A stretch of DNA of 64,000 nt, taken from DASZRZ01 sp963732925 (lineage in GTDB: Bacteria > Acidobacteriota > Terriglobia > Terriglobales > Acidobacteriaceae). Within the stretch, counting starts at the first letter, position 1. The number at the start of each line of letters is the position of its first letter. The stretch covers positions 1 to 64,000 of the forward strand of contig CAVTBJ010000011.1 of assembly GCA_963732925.1 (NCBI GenBank), in the 5' to 3' direction. A model generated the notes under the pieces. It made no database searches, was not told the DNA's origin, and saw only the letters and a program-made list of their open reading frames with translations. Positions 19,158 to 28,411 of the stretch are shown here, piece after piece. The position numbers and the translations under genes were made by a program.

Positions 19158-20423
19158 GTGTCAAACCAGGAAAAGTCGGCGGTCCATCTGGCGTGGACTG
19201 CGGTCACCTACCGCAGTGTGCTGGTGATCCTTCTGCTGGCGTTCATCATTCTGGGCACGGTTGCGCATCTGGCTTTTCCGGAAGAGACTCGCGCTGGTCT
19301 GGACAAGGCGATCGCATTCGCGGACAGGATCGTGCAGCCCAGCATGGACGACGATGGCACAGAGCGGGGCCAGCAGGCGGCCAGCTTCACCCAGTTCGAC
19401 GGCACCGTCCGGGTCAAAAAGGCGAACAGCAATCTCTGGGTGAGTGCCGACTACAAGCTTCCCCTGGAAAAGGGGGACGTGGTGCAGACCGGCGGCGACG
19501 GCATTGCCCAGATCGTATTCGCCGACGGCAGCAACTACAACCTGAAGCAGGATTCGCTCATCGTGATTGAGGAGAACTCCTCCAACCAGGCTAAGCAGAC
19601 CAACGTGGCCGTTCAGCTCACTACTGGAACGGTGGATCTGTCCACCGCTACCTTCTCGGCCGGCTCGCATTCCCAAGTGATTGTGGCGGGCGCGACCGCC
19701 AGCTTCGCCGCCGACAGTTCTGCCATGGTCCACAACGATCCCAGGGCGGACCGGCACGAGATTTTGGTCAAGCATGGCAGCGGCGAAGTAAGCCGAAACG
19801 GCGAGACCGTCCGCCTGGCCGATTACGAGGGCGTAACGTTTAAGGCCGACTCGGTGCATATGGCCAAGAGCAAGGAGATGGCTCCGCCCACGCTCATTGC
19901 TCCAGCCAACATGATGCCCATCTTTACCGCCGGCCTCACACCGCTGGAATTCATCTGGACCCCGGTTCCGGCCTCCACGGGCTACCGCCTGCGTATTTCC
20001 CGGAATCCGTATTTCACGTCCACCGTGTATGATCACAAGCTTCCAGTTGCCCAGGTCAAGGTATCCGATCTCGGCGAAGGGGCCTATTATTGGGCGGTGC
20101 AGTCGGTCGATTCCTCGGGCAAGGAATCGGTGGAGAGCGAACGCAATCGCTTTACCATCATTGCCAAAGGTCCTCAGGATGTGGAAATTCCCTTGCAGTT
20201 GTCGCCGTTCGTGCAGCATGGCCGCGTGATCGAGGTACGGGGCAAGACCGAACCCAAGGCCCGCGTGATGGTCAACGGGCAGCAGGTGCCGGTGCTTCAT
20301 CCTGACGGCTCGTTCGAGTTTTTTACTCCGCCGCTGTCCGATGGCGAGAACGTCATCACGATCACAGCCCAGAATTCCAAGGGGGGCGTCAAGACCACCC
20401 AGCGTAAAATCGTGATTCAATGA
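19158..20423 (+). CDS. Membrane-anchored FecR-domain protein with Ig-like repeats
   Basis: A 421-residue protein. It has an N-terminal transmembrane segment near residues 20-40, then a FecR-type beta domain (FDGTVRVKKANSNLW, QTGGDGIAQIVFADGSNYNLKQDS, VQLTTGTVDLSTA). Two beta-sandwich segments follow, one fibronectin-III-like (FIWTPVPASTGYRLRISR, YYWAVQSVDSSG) and one bacterial Ig-like (RGKTEPKARVMVNGQQV). The domains should be periplasmic. No sigma factor gene is adjacent, so it is unlikely to be a classic FecR regulator; an envelope scaffold role is more likely. The GTG at 19158 is the start. It sits 133 bases before mreB. Confidence 0.78.
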   Translation: MSNQEKSAVHLAWTAVTYRSVLVILLLAFIILGTVAHLAFPEETRAGLDKAIAFADRIVQPSMDDDGTERGQQAASFTQFDGTVRVKKANSNLWVSADYKLPLEKGDVVQTGGDGIAQIVFADGSNYNLKQDSLIVIEENSSNQAKQTNVAVQLTTGTVDLSTATFSAGSHSQVIVAGATASFAADSSAMVHNDPRADRHEILVKHGSGEVSRNGETVRLADYEGVTFKADSVHMAKSKEMAPPTLIAPANMMPIFTAGLTPLEFIWTPVPASTGYRLRISRNPYFTSTVYDHKLPVAQVKVSDLGEGAYYWAVQSVDSSGKESVESERNRFTIIAKGPQDVEIPLQLSPFVQHGRVIEVRGKTEPKARVMVNGQQVPVLHPDGSFEFFTPPLSDGENVITITAQNSKGGVKTTQRKIVIQ

Positions 20424-20556
20424 GTCTGGCTGAACCGGGCGCAGGTCCGGCGGAGGTCACCAGAGCAGCAACTTTCGATTCTGCTTTGCGGCGCGTTTAT
20501 CGAATAAAATGAGAGTTAAGGTGGAGGGGCAGAGGGGCCTCTGCGAGAAGAAGTAA

Positions 20557-21626
20557 ATGTCTATGTCATCGAACGGCTTCCATTCGACATCCCGGTTTCA
20601 CAACCTGCGTTCGCTGTTCAGCATGTTTTCCAGCGACCTGGCGATTGACCTGGGAACAGCCAACACGCTGGTCTACGCCAAGGGCAAGGGCATCGTGGTC
20701 AACGAGCCTTCCATTGTCGCCATCAACAAGAACACCGGCGAAGTGGAAGCCGTGGGCAAAGAAGCCAAGGAAATGCTGGGTCGCACCCCTGGCAACATCG
20801 TGGCCATCAAGCCCATGAAGGACGGCGTGATTGCCGACTTCAAGGTCACGGAAAAGATGCTGAACTACTTCATCCAGAAGGCGCACAACCGCAAGATGCT
20901 GGTGCATCCCCGCATCGTCATCGGCGTGCCTTCGGAAATCACCCAGGTGGAGAAGCGCGCGGTCGATGGACTCGGCCTATCGCGCCAAGGCCAGCGAAGT
21001 GCATCTGGTGGAGCAGGCCATGGTGGCCGCCATTGGCGCCGGTCTGCCCATCACCGAGCCCAGCGGCAACATGGTCGTCGACATCGGCGGCGGCACTACC
21101 GATATTGCGGTGATTTCTCTCAGCGGCATCGTCTATTCGCGTTCCGTGCGCATGGCCGGCAACCAGATGGACGAAGCCATCATGAATTACCTCAAGCGCA
21201 AATACAATCTGCTGATCGGCGAGCGCACCGCCGAGCAGATCAAGATGGAAATCGGCTCCGCCTATCCCCTGGACAAGCCGCTGACGATGGAGATCAAGGG
21301 CCGCAACCTGATCGAAGGCGTGCCCAAGACCATCACCGTGGACGACAGCGAGATTCGCGAAGCTCTGAGCGAGTGCGTCTCCACGATCATGAATGCCATC
21401 CGCGTAGCACTGGAGCGTACCCCGCCGGAACTGAGCGCTGACATCAGCGATCGCGGCATCGTGCTCACCGGCGGCGGAGCGCTGCTTGAAGAATCTCGAC
21501 AAGCGTATCCGCGAGGAAACCGGGCTGCCGGTTTCGATTGCCGACGATCCGCTTTGCAGCGTGGTTCTGGGCACCGGAAAAATGCTCAGCGATTTCAAGC
21601 TGCTGCGCAAAATCTCGCTCGAGTAG
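20557..21626 (+). CDS. mreB: Rod shape-determining protein MreB (two apparent frameshifts)
   Basis: Bacterial actin that positions the lateral cell-wall synthesis machinery. The N-terminal part carries the phosphate-1 motif DLAIDLGTANTLVYAKGKGIV; the middle has VVDIGGGTTDIAVISLSGIV (phosphate 2) and the adenosine motif GIVLTGGGALL. To read the whole protein one extra base must be skipped near 20965 (after VEKRAV) and another near 21485 (after GGAL). The last frame then ends in LLRKISLE and TAG at 21624-21626. MreB is normally essential in rod-shaped cells, so these are more likely sequence errors than lesions. First gene of the mreBCD run. Confidence 0.93.
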
Positions 21627-21687
21627 TTTGAGCGGTTCGACTCGTGGGCACGCCCGGCGCGCGGGCGGCTGAAGGCTGAAAACAGAA

Positions 21688-22861
21688 GTGGAAAACCTTG
21701 TGAATCGGCACCGGAGCCTGCTTGTACTGGTTGCCGTCCTTTTTGCCCAGGTTTTGGGTCTGGCGGTGCAGGTCAAGCGCTCCAACGACCACGGTTCCAC
21801 TATGTTGCTGCGGGTTTGGATGGTGCGTCTGGTCACCCCGCTGCAGGAATCGGTTGTCCACAGCGGCGACTGGGTGGGAACGCTGTGGCGCAACTATCTC
21901 GACCTGCGCGGCGTTCGCCAGGAAAACGCTGCCCTGCGCGATGAGATTCGCCAGCTCAACCTGGAGCGGGTACGCATGGCCGAGGATGCCAGTCAGGCCC
22001 GCCGCCTGCAGGCCCTGCTGGGCTTCAAGGAGCAGTTCATCTCCCAAACCCTGCCGGCCCAGGTGATCAGCACCACAGGCACGGATTTTTCCCGTGGCAT
22101 CTACATCGACAAAGGCTCCAACGACGGCGTCCGACGCGATATGCCGGTGATCACCCCGCGGGGAGTCATTGGCAAGATCTATCAGGTTTATCCTTCTTCT
22201 TCCCTGATCTTGTTAATTAATGATCCCAGCAGCGGCGCGGGCGTCATTCTGGAGAAATCGCGGCTACAGGGAATCCTGAAGGGAACTCCCAGCGGGGAAA
22301 CCGTTCTGCAGAACGTCATGAGCGACGAGAAGATCGAGGTCGGGGAAAAGGTTCTGACCAGCGGCGGCGACCGCGTCTATCCTAAGGGACTTCCGGTCGG
22401 CACCGTGGCCGAAGTATCGCCCAGGCGCGGATATTTTCCTGCGTGTCCGCGTGAAGCCGGCGGCGCGCCTGGACCGCCTGGAAGAGGTGCTGGTGCTCAC
22501 GAAGGTTGAGGAGCGCGGCCCTTCGGTCAACGACATCACCGGACCGGTCAGCGCCGCGGACATCCTCAGCCGGCGACTGCCGTCGGTTCCCAAGACTTCC
22601 GAAGATAAGATGGCCAGCCCGGGATCGGGCATGCCTGCGCCCACGCGGAACTTGCCGCCGGTTGCGCCGGGACAAGGGCAGGCAGCCCAGCCTGCGGCTT
22701 CGCCCGCCGCGCCACAGGGTGGAGCCTCCCCCGCGGAGCCATCCGGCGCCGCTCCCAAGACCACAGCCTCCCGCAATGCGACTGCTGCGGGTTCCGCCGC
22801 TGCTCCGGCTTCTTCCGCCAGCCAGCCGGCGAATCCTCCTGCTGAGGACAGCGCTCGCTAG
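21688..22861 (+). CDS. mreC: Rod shape-determining protein MreC (apparent frameshift)
   Basis: A periplasmic scaffold linking MreB to the elongation synthases. It starts at a GTG with an N-terminal transmembrane helix (LLVLVAVLFAQVLGLAV). A coiled-coil follows (LRDEIRQLNLERVRM), then the beta domain (GTDFSRGIYIDKGSNDGV, VITPRGVIGKI). One base too many near 22423 shifts the frame after VAEVSP; the correct frame continues GADIFLRVRVKPAARLDRLEEVLVL and then a Pro/Ala-rich tail of about 110 residues ending in EDSAR. This tail is longer than in typical MreC. The mreD start overlaps its stop. Confidence 0.9.
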
Positions 22862-23382
22862 TGCCCGCCACTTTCGCCATCACCCGTGAAGAGATTGAGG
22901 TCCACCGGTTCAGTCCGCCTGCTGCCGTGGGGATTCCGCTGCTGGCCGTGCTCTTGCAGGCCTACCTGCCGGTGCATCTGCCCTTCTTTCGGATGTTCGA
23001 TCTGCCCCTGCTGGTCACGATCTACTTCGCTGTCTCCCGCAGAAAACAGGTGACCGGTTTGCTGACCGGGAGCGCCATTGGATTACTGCAGGATAGCTTG
23101 ACCCACCAGCCCATCGGCCTTTTCGGAATTGCCAAGACGGTGGTGGGCTATCTGGCGTCGTCGATCGGCGTCAAGCTTGATGTGGACAACCCCGGATCGC
23201 GCCTGCTCCTCACTTTTGTGTTCTACCTCATTCACCAGATCGTGTACTTCATTGTGGCGCGCTTTCTGGCCGAGCAGATCCTGGCTTGGCGTTGGGGCTA
23301 CAGCGCGCTGGCTGCCCTTGCCAACTCCATCCTGGCGGTATTTCTGTTCGCTTTTCTCGATCGTTTTCGGCAGCGGGCATAG
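22861..23382 (+). CDS. mreD: Rod shape-determining protein MreD
   Basis: A 173-residue integral membrane protein with five or six transmembrane segments, the usual MreD size. The family region GLLTGSAIGLLQDSLTHQPIGLFGIAKTVVGY is present. The GTG start shares a base with the mreC stop (TAGTG), implying coupled translation. With MreC it anchors the elongasome. The next cell-wall gene, mrdA, is displaced by an inserted PEP-CTERM gene. Confidence 0.92.
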   Translation: MPATFAITREEIEVHRFSPPAAVGIPLLAVLLQAYLPVHLPFFRMFDLPLLVTIYFAVSRRKQVTGLLTGSAIGLLQDSLTHQPIGLFGIAKTVVGYLASSIGVKLDVDNPGSRLLLTFVFYLIHQIVYFIVARFLAEQILAWRWGYSALAALANSILAVFLFAFLDRFRQRA

Positions 23383-23745
23383 CGAATAGGCTTTGCTCCT
23401 TGTTCCGCCGCGCGGTTGCACCATTCTGGCGGCACTTTCATAACAGGCCCGGAGACTGTTGCGAACCGCATCCGACATCCCGTAATGAAACTTTGTCCAT
23501 TTCTGTGCAAGCAAGTGCAACTTTCGCCGTCTGGGGCCATTGCGCGGCGCCGCGGCATTGCGGACTAAGTTCCTGGGCGGACAGGCGAATCGGATTTATC
23601 CACACTTCTGCAAATCTCTGGCATGGCACGTGCTCCCTCCGTGGAATAGCCAGGGTCGGTTCCCAGTTGCAATCGTTCCCATTAGTAATAACCAATCACA
23701 ATTAACTTTTCTGGCCGGTGATTTCCTGTTTTCAGGAAGGTAGTT
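23383..23745. other. Interval between mreD and the PEP-CTERM gene
   Basis: No gene is supported. The right end carries the hairpin over the ribosome-binding site listed separately. A GG(N9)GC pair near 23660-23675 resembles a sigma-54 site but the spacing is one base short. Confidence 0.4.
23723..23740 (+). promoter_or_regulatory. Hairpin covering the ribosome-binding site of the PEP-CTERM gene
   Basis: TTCCTG (23723-23728) pairs perfectly with CAGGAA (23733-23738) across a TTTT loop. The second arm is part of the Shine-Dalgarno sequence AGGAAGG, which ends five bases before the ATG at 23746. If it folds, it should limit initiation. Confidence 0.45.
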
Positions 23746-24207
23746 ATGAAGTGCAAGTTTTCTCGCCGGACGACTGCTTGGCTGTTTGCTGCCTTGTTGT
23801 TCCCCGCCACCTGCTTCAGTAGTGCTTACGCCAGTCCCTTTCTGGCTGTCGAGGGGGCCGGCGTCTTGTCCGTCGCTGCCGGAATTCCTTGCCTGGGAAG
23901 CGCCTGTGCTGTCGCAGGCGCGAAGGATTCGGGCGTGAATTTTGCCTGGCACATTGCAAATATCTACGTCTTCCGCTCGAACCTGGACTGCGGAGCCGAT
24001 TGCATGGCCGGCAGCGGTTATCCGGCGGTAGGCGCGTCACAGGCAGAAGCGGGCTGGCCCGTGGGGGTGGATTCCGCGGTGTTTGTGCCCGGTTGGTTCC
24101 CCCCGGAAGTCGAATCAGGGGCCTTGGTTCCCGAGCCTGCAACCCTGTTTCTGCTTGCATCCGGCCTTACGGCTCTCGCCATGGCCAATCGGCGGCTGCG
24201 CAGGTAA
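23746..24207 (+). CDS. PEP-CTERM sorting-domain protein
   Basis: A 153-residue exported protein. It has a signal peptide (basic start, then WLFAALLFPATCFSSAYA), a short Gly/Ala-rich mature part with four or five Cys, and the exosortase sorting signal VPEPATLFLLASGLTALAMANRRLRR at the C-terminus. It is probably cut at the PEP region and linked to extracellular polysaccharide biology. It lies inside the mre/mrd cell-wall block, where no such gene is expected, and has its own leader hairpin, so it is probably regulated separately. Confidence 0.8.
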   Translation: MKCKFSRRTTAWLFAALLFPATCFSSAYASPFLAVEGAGVLSVAAGIPCLGSACAVAGAKDSGVNFAWHIANIYVFRSNLDCGADCMAGSGYPAVGASQAEAGWPVGVDSAVFVPGWFPPEVESGALVPEPATLFLLASGLTALAMANRRLRR

Positions 24208-24388
24208 GCGCCTCCACTCCCCTCTGTCCCCTCTGGAAGCTGGAACGAATGGTGTAGCACTGGTAGTCATCTCCAGCTCGCATTCTCCGGCCTTCCGGCG
24301 TGCTAGACTCCAGGTACATCGGCAAGACGCAAGCTTAAATCTAAAGAAATAAAGAGGGGAATCCTCGGGCGGCTTCCCGCTTTCCGCA

Positions 24389-26449
24389 ATGTTTGGACGT
24401 GATGACCGAGTTCCGCAGGGCAGGGTAACAGCGGTCCAGTATGGGATTTTGGCTGTGTTCTTGCTGCTTGCCTTTGGCTTGTGGCGGCTGCAGGTCGTGG
24501 GCGGAGACTACTACGAGCAACTGGCGGAGAAAAATCGCATCCGCACGGTTCCCATCCTGGCGCCCCGGGGCAAGATCGTGGACCGCCAGGGCCGTATCAT
24601 TGTCGACAATTATCCTTCCTTCTCCGCGCTGCTGTTGCGCGACCAGCAACGCAACCTCGACGGGGACGTGCAACTGATTGCTTCGGGACTGCACATGGAC
24701 CCGCAAGATGTGCGCGACCGGCTGCAGCACTTCGCCGGTGTCCCCCAGTACCAGCCCATCATTCTGAAGGACGACATTACTCCCGACGAACTGGCCTTCA
24801 TTGAAGCCCATCGTAACGAGCTTCCGGAGCTGGAAACCATCATGGCGTACCGCCGCCTATATCCCAGGGACGGATTCATGGCGCACCTGATCGGATACGT
24901 GGGCGAGGTGAGCGAGGACATGCTCAACCGCCCGCAATGGGAGCTGTACCAGCCCGGCGACGTGGTTGGCAAGTCCGGCGTGGAGCAGTACTACAACAGC
25001 ATCCTCATGGGCAAGAACGGCGAGCGCCGGGTGCTGGTGAACAGCCTGGGACGCGAGGTCGATCGTCTGGGGCAAACGCCGGCAGTGCCGGGCAAGGACC
25101 TGCGCCTGACCGTCGATCTGGATCTGCAGATTGCCGCCGAGCAGGCGCTGGGCGATAACGAAGGCGCGGTGGTCGCCATGGACCCGCATAGCGGGGAAAT
25201 CCTGGCCATGGTCAGCCGCCCCACCTTCGACCCCAATGCCTTTGCTGTGCATATCAGCCGCCAGCAATGGAACCACCTGGTCACGGACGACGGCAATCCT
25301 CTGATGAACAAGGCCATTCAGGCGCAGCTTGCTCCCGGCTCGGTGTTCAAAATCATCATGGCGGTGGCCGGCCTGCAGGAACATATTGCCCAGGACATGC
25401 ACGTCCGCTGCAACGGCGGGGCCATGTTCTATGGACGATACTTCCGCTGCTGGGTGGGAAAGGGCGGTCACGGGATGGTGGATATTGCCAAGGCGATTTA
25501 CCAGTCGTGCGATACCTTCTTCTATACTCTCGCGGACCGGCTGGGCATCGACCGCATCCACCAGTATGCGACCGAATTCGGCTTAGGCGAGAAGACGGGC
25601 ATCGACCTCCCCAATGAGGCTACCGGCCTGGTTCCATCGGAGAGATGGAAGATCCGTAATTTCCGCCAGAAGTGGTACGCCGGAGAAACTATTTCCGTGG
25701 GTATCGGTCAGGGCGCCGTCACCGTCACTCCGCTGCAGTTGCTGCGCGCCATTGCCGGGGTGGCAACGGACGGCGACCTGGTGCGCCCGCATGTCGCTTT
25801 TCCCGACGATCTCGCCAAATTGGGGCGCCCGGTTTCCGAGGAGCTCAACCGCACCGAACACGTGCAGCTTGATCCCGCCAACTGGGAGGTGATCACCGAC
25901 GCCATGGCGGAAGTGGTCAATCCCATCGGCACCGCTCCCAGCGCCCATCTGCAGGGCGTAGATTTCGCCGGCAAGACCGGCAGTTCGCAGACAATCAGCA
26001 ATGCCACTAAGGCGAGACTCGGCGCGCAAGGGAGCAAGTTCAAGGACAATGGCTGGTTTGTGGGCTTCGCTCCGCGCCGCAACCCCGAAGTGATCGTCTC
26101 CGTCCTGATGGTGGGCGGAGAGCATGGCTACTACGCCGCCCGCGTTGCCGCGGAAGTGGTTCGTGCCTACATGGAGAAGAAGCACAACCTGAAACCGGAG
26201 ACCAAGGTGGCGGTCGCAGCGCCCGGCATGGAGCCGTTTGCGGGAGACTCGGTGGCGGAGCGCAGGCAACTTGCGGCAGGGACCGCTCCCGCTCCCATCG
26301 TCAGCAGGGCACGGCATCCCCGGCTCGAACCCGGGAAGCCGGAAATGACCAACGACCTGGAAATGGCTGCTATGTGGACCAAGCAAGATGCCGATGGCCA
26401 CGAAGTGCTGCACGCCGGAAGGTTTGCCCTGGCCCAGTGGGCGCCGTAG
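24389..26449 (+). CDS. mrdA: Penicillin-binding protein 2 (elongation transpeptidase)
   Basis: A 686-residue class B PBP. It has an N-terminal membrane anchor (QYGILAVFLLLAFGLWRL), the PBP dimer domain with RIRTVPILAPRGKIVDRQGRI, and a transpeptidase domain. The catalytic SxxK is in APGSVFKI (near residue 317), the SxN-type motif is QSCDTFFYT and KTG is in GKTGSSQ (near 528). It cross-links side-wall peptidoglycan together with RodA, encoded downstream. The C-terminus has an extra 60-residue polar tail beyond the transpeptidase fold. The ATG at 24389 gives a normal short cytoplasmic start. Confidence 0.94.
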   Translation: MFGRDDRVPQGRVTAVQYGILAVFLLLAFGLWRLQVVGGDYYEQLAEKNRIRTVPILAPRGKIVDRQGRIIVDNYPSFSALLLRDQQRNLDGDVQLIASGLHMDPQDVRDRLQHFAGVPQYQPIILKDDITPDELAFIEAHRNELPELETIMAYRRLYPRDGFMAHLIGYVGEVSEDMLNRPQWELYQPGDVVGKSGVEQYYNSILMGKNGERRVLVNSLGREVDRLGQTPAVPGKDLRLTVDLDLQIAAEQALGDNEGAVVAMDPHSGEILAMVSRPTFDPNAFAVHISRQQWNHLVTDDGNPLMNKAIQAQLAPGSVFKIIMAVAGLQEHIAQDMHVRCNGGAMFYGRYFRCWVGKGGHGMVDIAKAIYQSCDTFFYTLADRLGIDRIHQYATEFGLGEKTGIDLPNEATGLVPSERWKIRNFRQKWYAGETISVGIGQGAVTVTPLQLLRAIAGVATDGDLVRPHVAFPDDLAKLGRPVSEELNRTEHVQLDPANWEVITDAMAEVVNPIGTAPSAHLQGVDFAGKTGSSQTISNATKARLGAQGSKFKDNGWFVGFAPRRNPEVIVSVLMVGGEHGYYAARVAAEVVRAYMEKKHNLKPETKVAVAAPGMEPFAGDSVAERRQLAAGTAPAPIVSRARHPRLEPGKPEMTNDLEMAAMWTKQDADGHEVLHAGRFALAQWAP

Positions 26450-26585
26450 ACGGCCATTGGCCGTTCGCAGTTAGCGTTTCGACATGTGGAATCGGGCAAT
26501 GATGGAGGATTCGTCAGGGAAATCTGATTGAAGTGCTCAAGTTTGTAATGACAGGAAGCTTTTCATCGGGAAACACCGGGTCATC

Positions 26586-27677
26586 TTGAAACGCTATATC
26601 TCATTTCGTGACTTCGACTGGTTTCTGTTGGCGCTGGTGCTGCTGATCTGTGCGCTGGGCGTGGTGCAGATTTACAGCGCCACCCACAACACGCGCTATG
26701 CTGGCGCGCACGAGAAGCAGGTGTATTGGATCCTGATTGGCCTAGCGTTGATGTTCGTAGTCAGCCGCATCAACTATCAGGTTCTGCTCGGGCAGTCTCC
26801 CTGGCTCTATGGCGTGTCGCTGCTGTCGCTCATCTCGGTACTGGCCTTTGGGCAAAAGTACCTGGGGGCTCGGCGTTGGATCCGGGTCTATGGCAACGTC
26901 CACTTGCAGCCGTCGGAATGGGTGAAGCTGGTGTTGATTCTGGCGGTGGCCAAGTACTGGGCCGACGCACGCACGCGGGAGTGCTCCTGGTCCGATGTCA
27001 TCAAAGCAGGCCTGCTGGTTGGAGTGCCGTGTCTGCTGGTTCTGGCACAGCCCGACCTCGGCACTGCTTTGACCTACGTTCCGATAGTTCTGATGGGCCT
27101 GTTTCTCGGCGGGCTGCGTTTCAAGCAGGCCATGATTCTGGTGCTGATGGGAGCTCTGCTCGCACCCATTGCCTGGAAGGTGCTCAAGCCCTACCAGCGT
27201 GACCGGCTGGTCAGCTTTATGGACCCGGAGGCGGACTATCACGGCTCCGGCTACCAGGTGATTCAGTCCCTGATCGCCGTGGGTTCCGGCGGCCTGACCG
27301 GGAAGGGACTGCTGCAGGGGAGCCAGTCCGCGCTGCAATTCCTGCCCGTGCCGCAGACCGATTTTATCTTCGCCGCCTTTGCCGAGGAGCACGGATTCAT
27401 AGGAGCAATCGGCCTGCTGCTGCTATACTTTATGGTGCTGATGCGGTTGATCCACAATGCCCAAACGGCGCCTGACCGGGCCGGAGGCTTTGTGGTCCTG
27501 GGTGTGGTTGCTGTTTTGCTCTTTCACATCCTGGTGAATGTCGGCATGGTGGTCGGCTTTATGCCGGTCACCGGGATACCCTTGCCGTTGATGAGTTACG
27601 GCGGGTCTTCTGTAGTGTTTATGTTCCTGGCGCTGGGATTGGTAATGAATATCCGCATGCGCCGGTTCGTGAATTAA
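26586..27677 (+). CDS. rodA: Rod shape-determining peptidoglycan polymerase RodA
   Basis: A SEDS-family glycosyltransferase with about ten membrane segments, 363 residues. Signatures are LGARRWI, LQPSEWVKLVLILAVAKY, PDLGTALTYVPI and the C-terminal MPVTGIPLPLMSYGGSSVV. It polymerises lipid II with PBP2. The start is a TTG at 26586, 136 bases after mrdA. A long structured untranslated region separates it from the RNase E/G gene. Confidence 0.94.
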   Translation: MKRYISFRDFDWFLLALVLLICALGVVQIYSATHNTRYAGAHEKQVYWILIGLALMFVVSRINYQVLLGQSPWLYGVSLLSLISVLAFGQKYLGARRWIRVYGNVHLQPSEWVKLVLILAVAKYWADARTRECSWSDVIKAGLLVGVPCLLVLAQPDLGTALTYVPIVLMGLFLGGLRFKQAMILVLMGALLAPIAWKVLKPYQRDRLVSFMDPEADYHGSGYQVIQSLIAVGSGGLTGKGLLQGSQSALQFLPVPQTDFIFAAFAEEHGFIGAIGLLLLYFMVLMRLIHNAQTAPDRAGGFVVLGVVAVLLFHILVNVGMVVGFMPVTGIPLPLMSYGGSSVVFMFLALGLVMNIRMRRFVN

Positions 27678-28411
27678 AGTTTTGCGAATGAAGGTTCAGG
27701 TGCCTCCTTGCGGGTGAATGATTCCGGCCTGGAGGCTGGGGAACCAAAAAGATGGATTACGGCGCCCTCCCGTGACGGGGGCATTGCCGGTCGAAGGGCC
27801 GGACAGAATTGCAAAGCAAACATTTCGCGGGAAGGTGGCGCGAAATGCGAGTCGCCCAGGATTGTGAGATAGGGGCGGCATCGAGGCGCAACAGGGCGGG
27901 TAACGGCCCCCTCGGAAACGGCGTGCGGCGGGACACCTGGCGCGGAGGGAAGATGGAATCCGCGTGGGACTACCGGGCGTGCGACGGTCTGAGAGAGCGG
28001 TCACAAACCCTAGGCGCGTTGCAGGGGCTTTCCAGCGGCAGTCCGTTGGCAAGCCATGGTGCGAAACATTTCTAAGCTGATCGAAAAGTTCTTCTTCGGC
28101 TACCGCCAGCCAGGTGCACACTTGCATCGTCGGCAGGGTGTTGGGAACAGGACTCCCGCTTCCACATGCTCTTTCGGATCTGCGCTTCCAGTGGAAGGCG
28201 CAGGCTTGCCGGAAAGTTGGTTTCCGGAGCGGCAGGGACTGTTGCCTCATCATCGCCAAGAGCGGCACAGCCGGCAGGAATTCCAGTCTCAGCTGCAGAC
28301 TGCCCCATAGCTTTACGTGCGGCAGTCGTGTTCCGCCCCCTTTCCTGTCCCTTGCTCTGAACCGGCAACACACTCGTTCCGCCTTCCCGGCGGCGCGAGT
28401 CCGGAGCAAGC
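27678..28411 (+). ncRNA. Probable structured RNA or long leader upstream of the RNase E/G gene
   Basis: This 734-base gap has no convincing gene but many strong inverted repeats in its first 350 bases. Arms CATTTCGCG (27821-27829) and CGCGAAATG (27839-27847) match perfectly. GCCCTCCCG/CGGGGGC-type arms lie at 27764-27782, CCGG/CCGG arms with a TCGAAGGG loop at 27787-27802, and GTCGCCC pairs with GGGCGGC near 27850-27880. The plus strand is favoured only because it leads into the RNase gene. I could not match it to RNase P, tmRNA, 6S RNA or a known riboswitch by eye. It may be a novel RNA or an autoregulatory leader. Confidence 0.4.

Noticed and set aside
19161..20420. A 419-codon open frame antisense to the FecR-like gene
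   Set aside because: His/Arg/Gly-rich composition with no domains; a typical shadow in G+C-rich DNA.
27700..27760. Possible riboswitch (cobalamin or cyclic-di-AMP type) suggested by GGGTGAATGATTCC and GGGGAACC
   Set aside because: The conserved core sequences and order of either class are not present, and the neighbouring genes are not typical targets.
27696..28409. A 237-codon minus-strand frame in the rodA-RNase E/G gap
   Set aside because: Pro/Arg/Ser/Cys-rich with no domain, and it overlaps the strong RNA stems; not supported as a gene.
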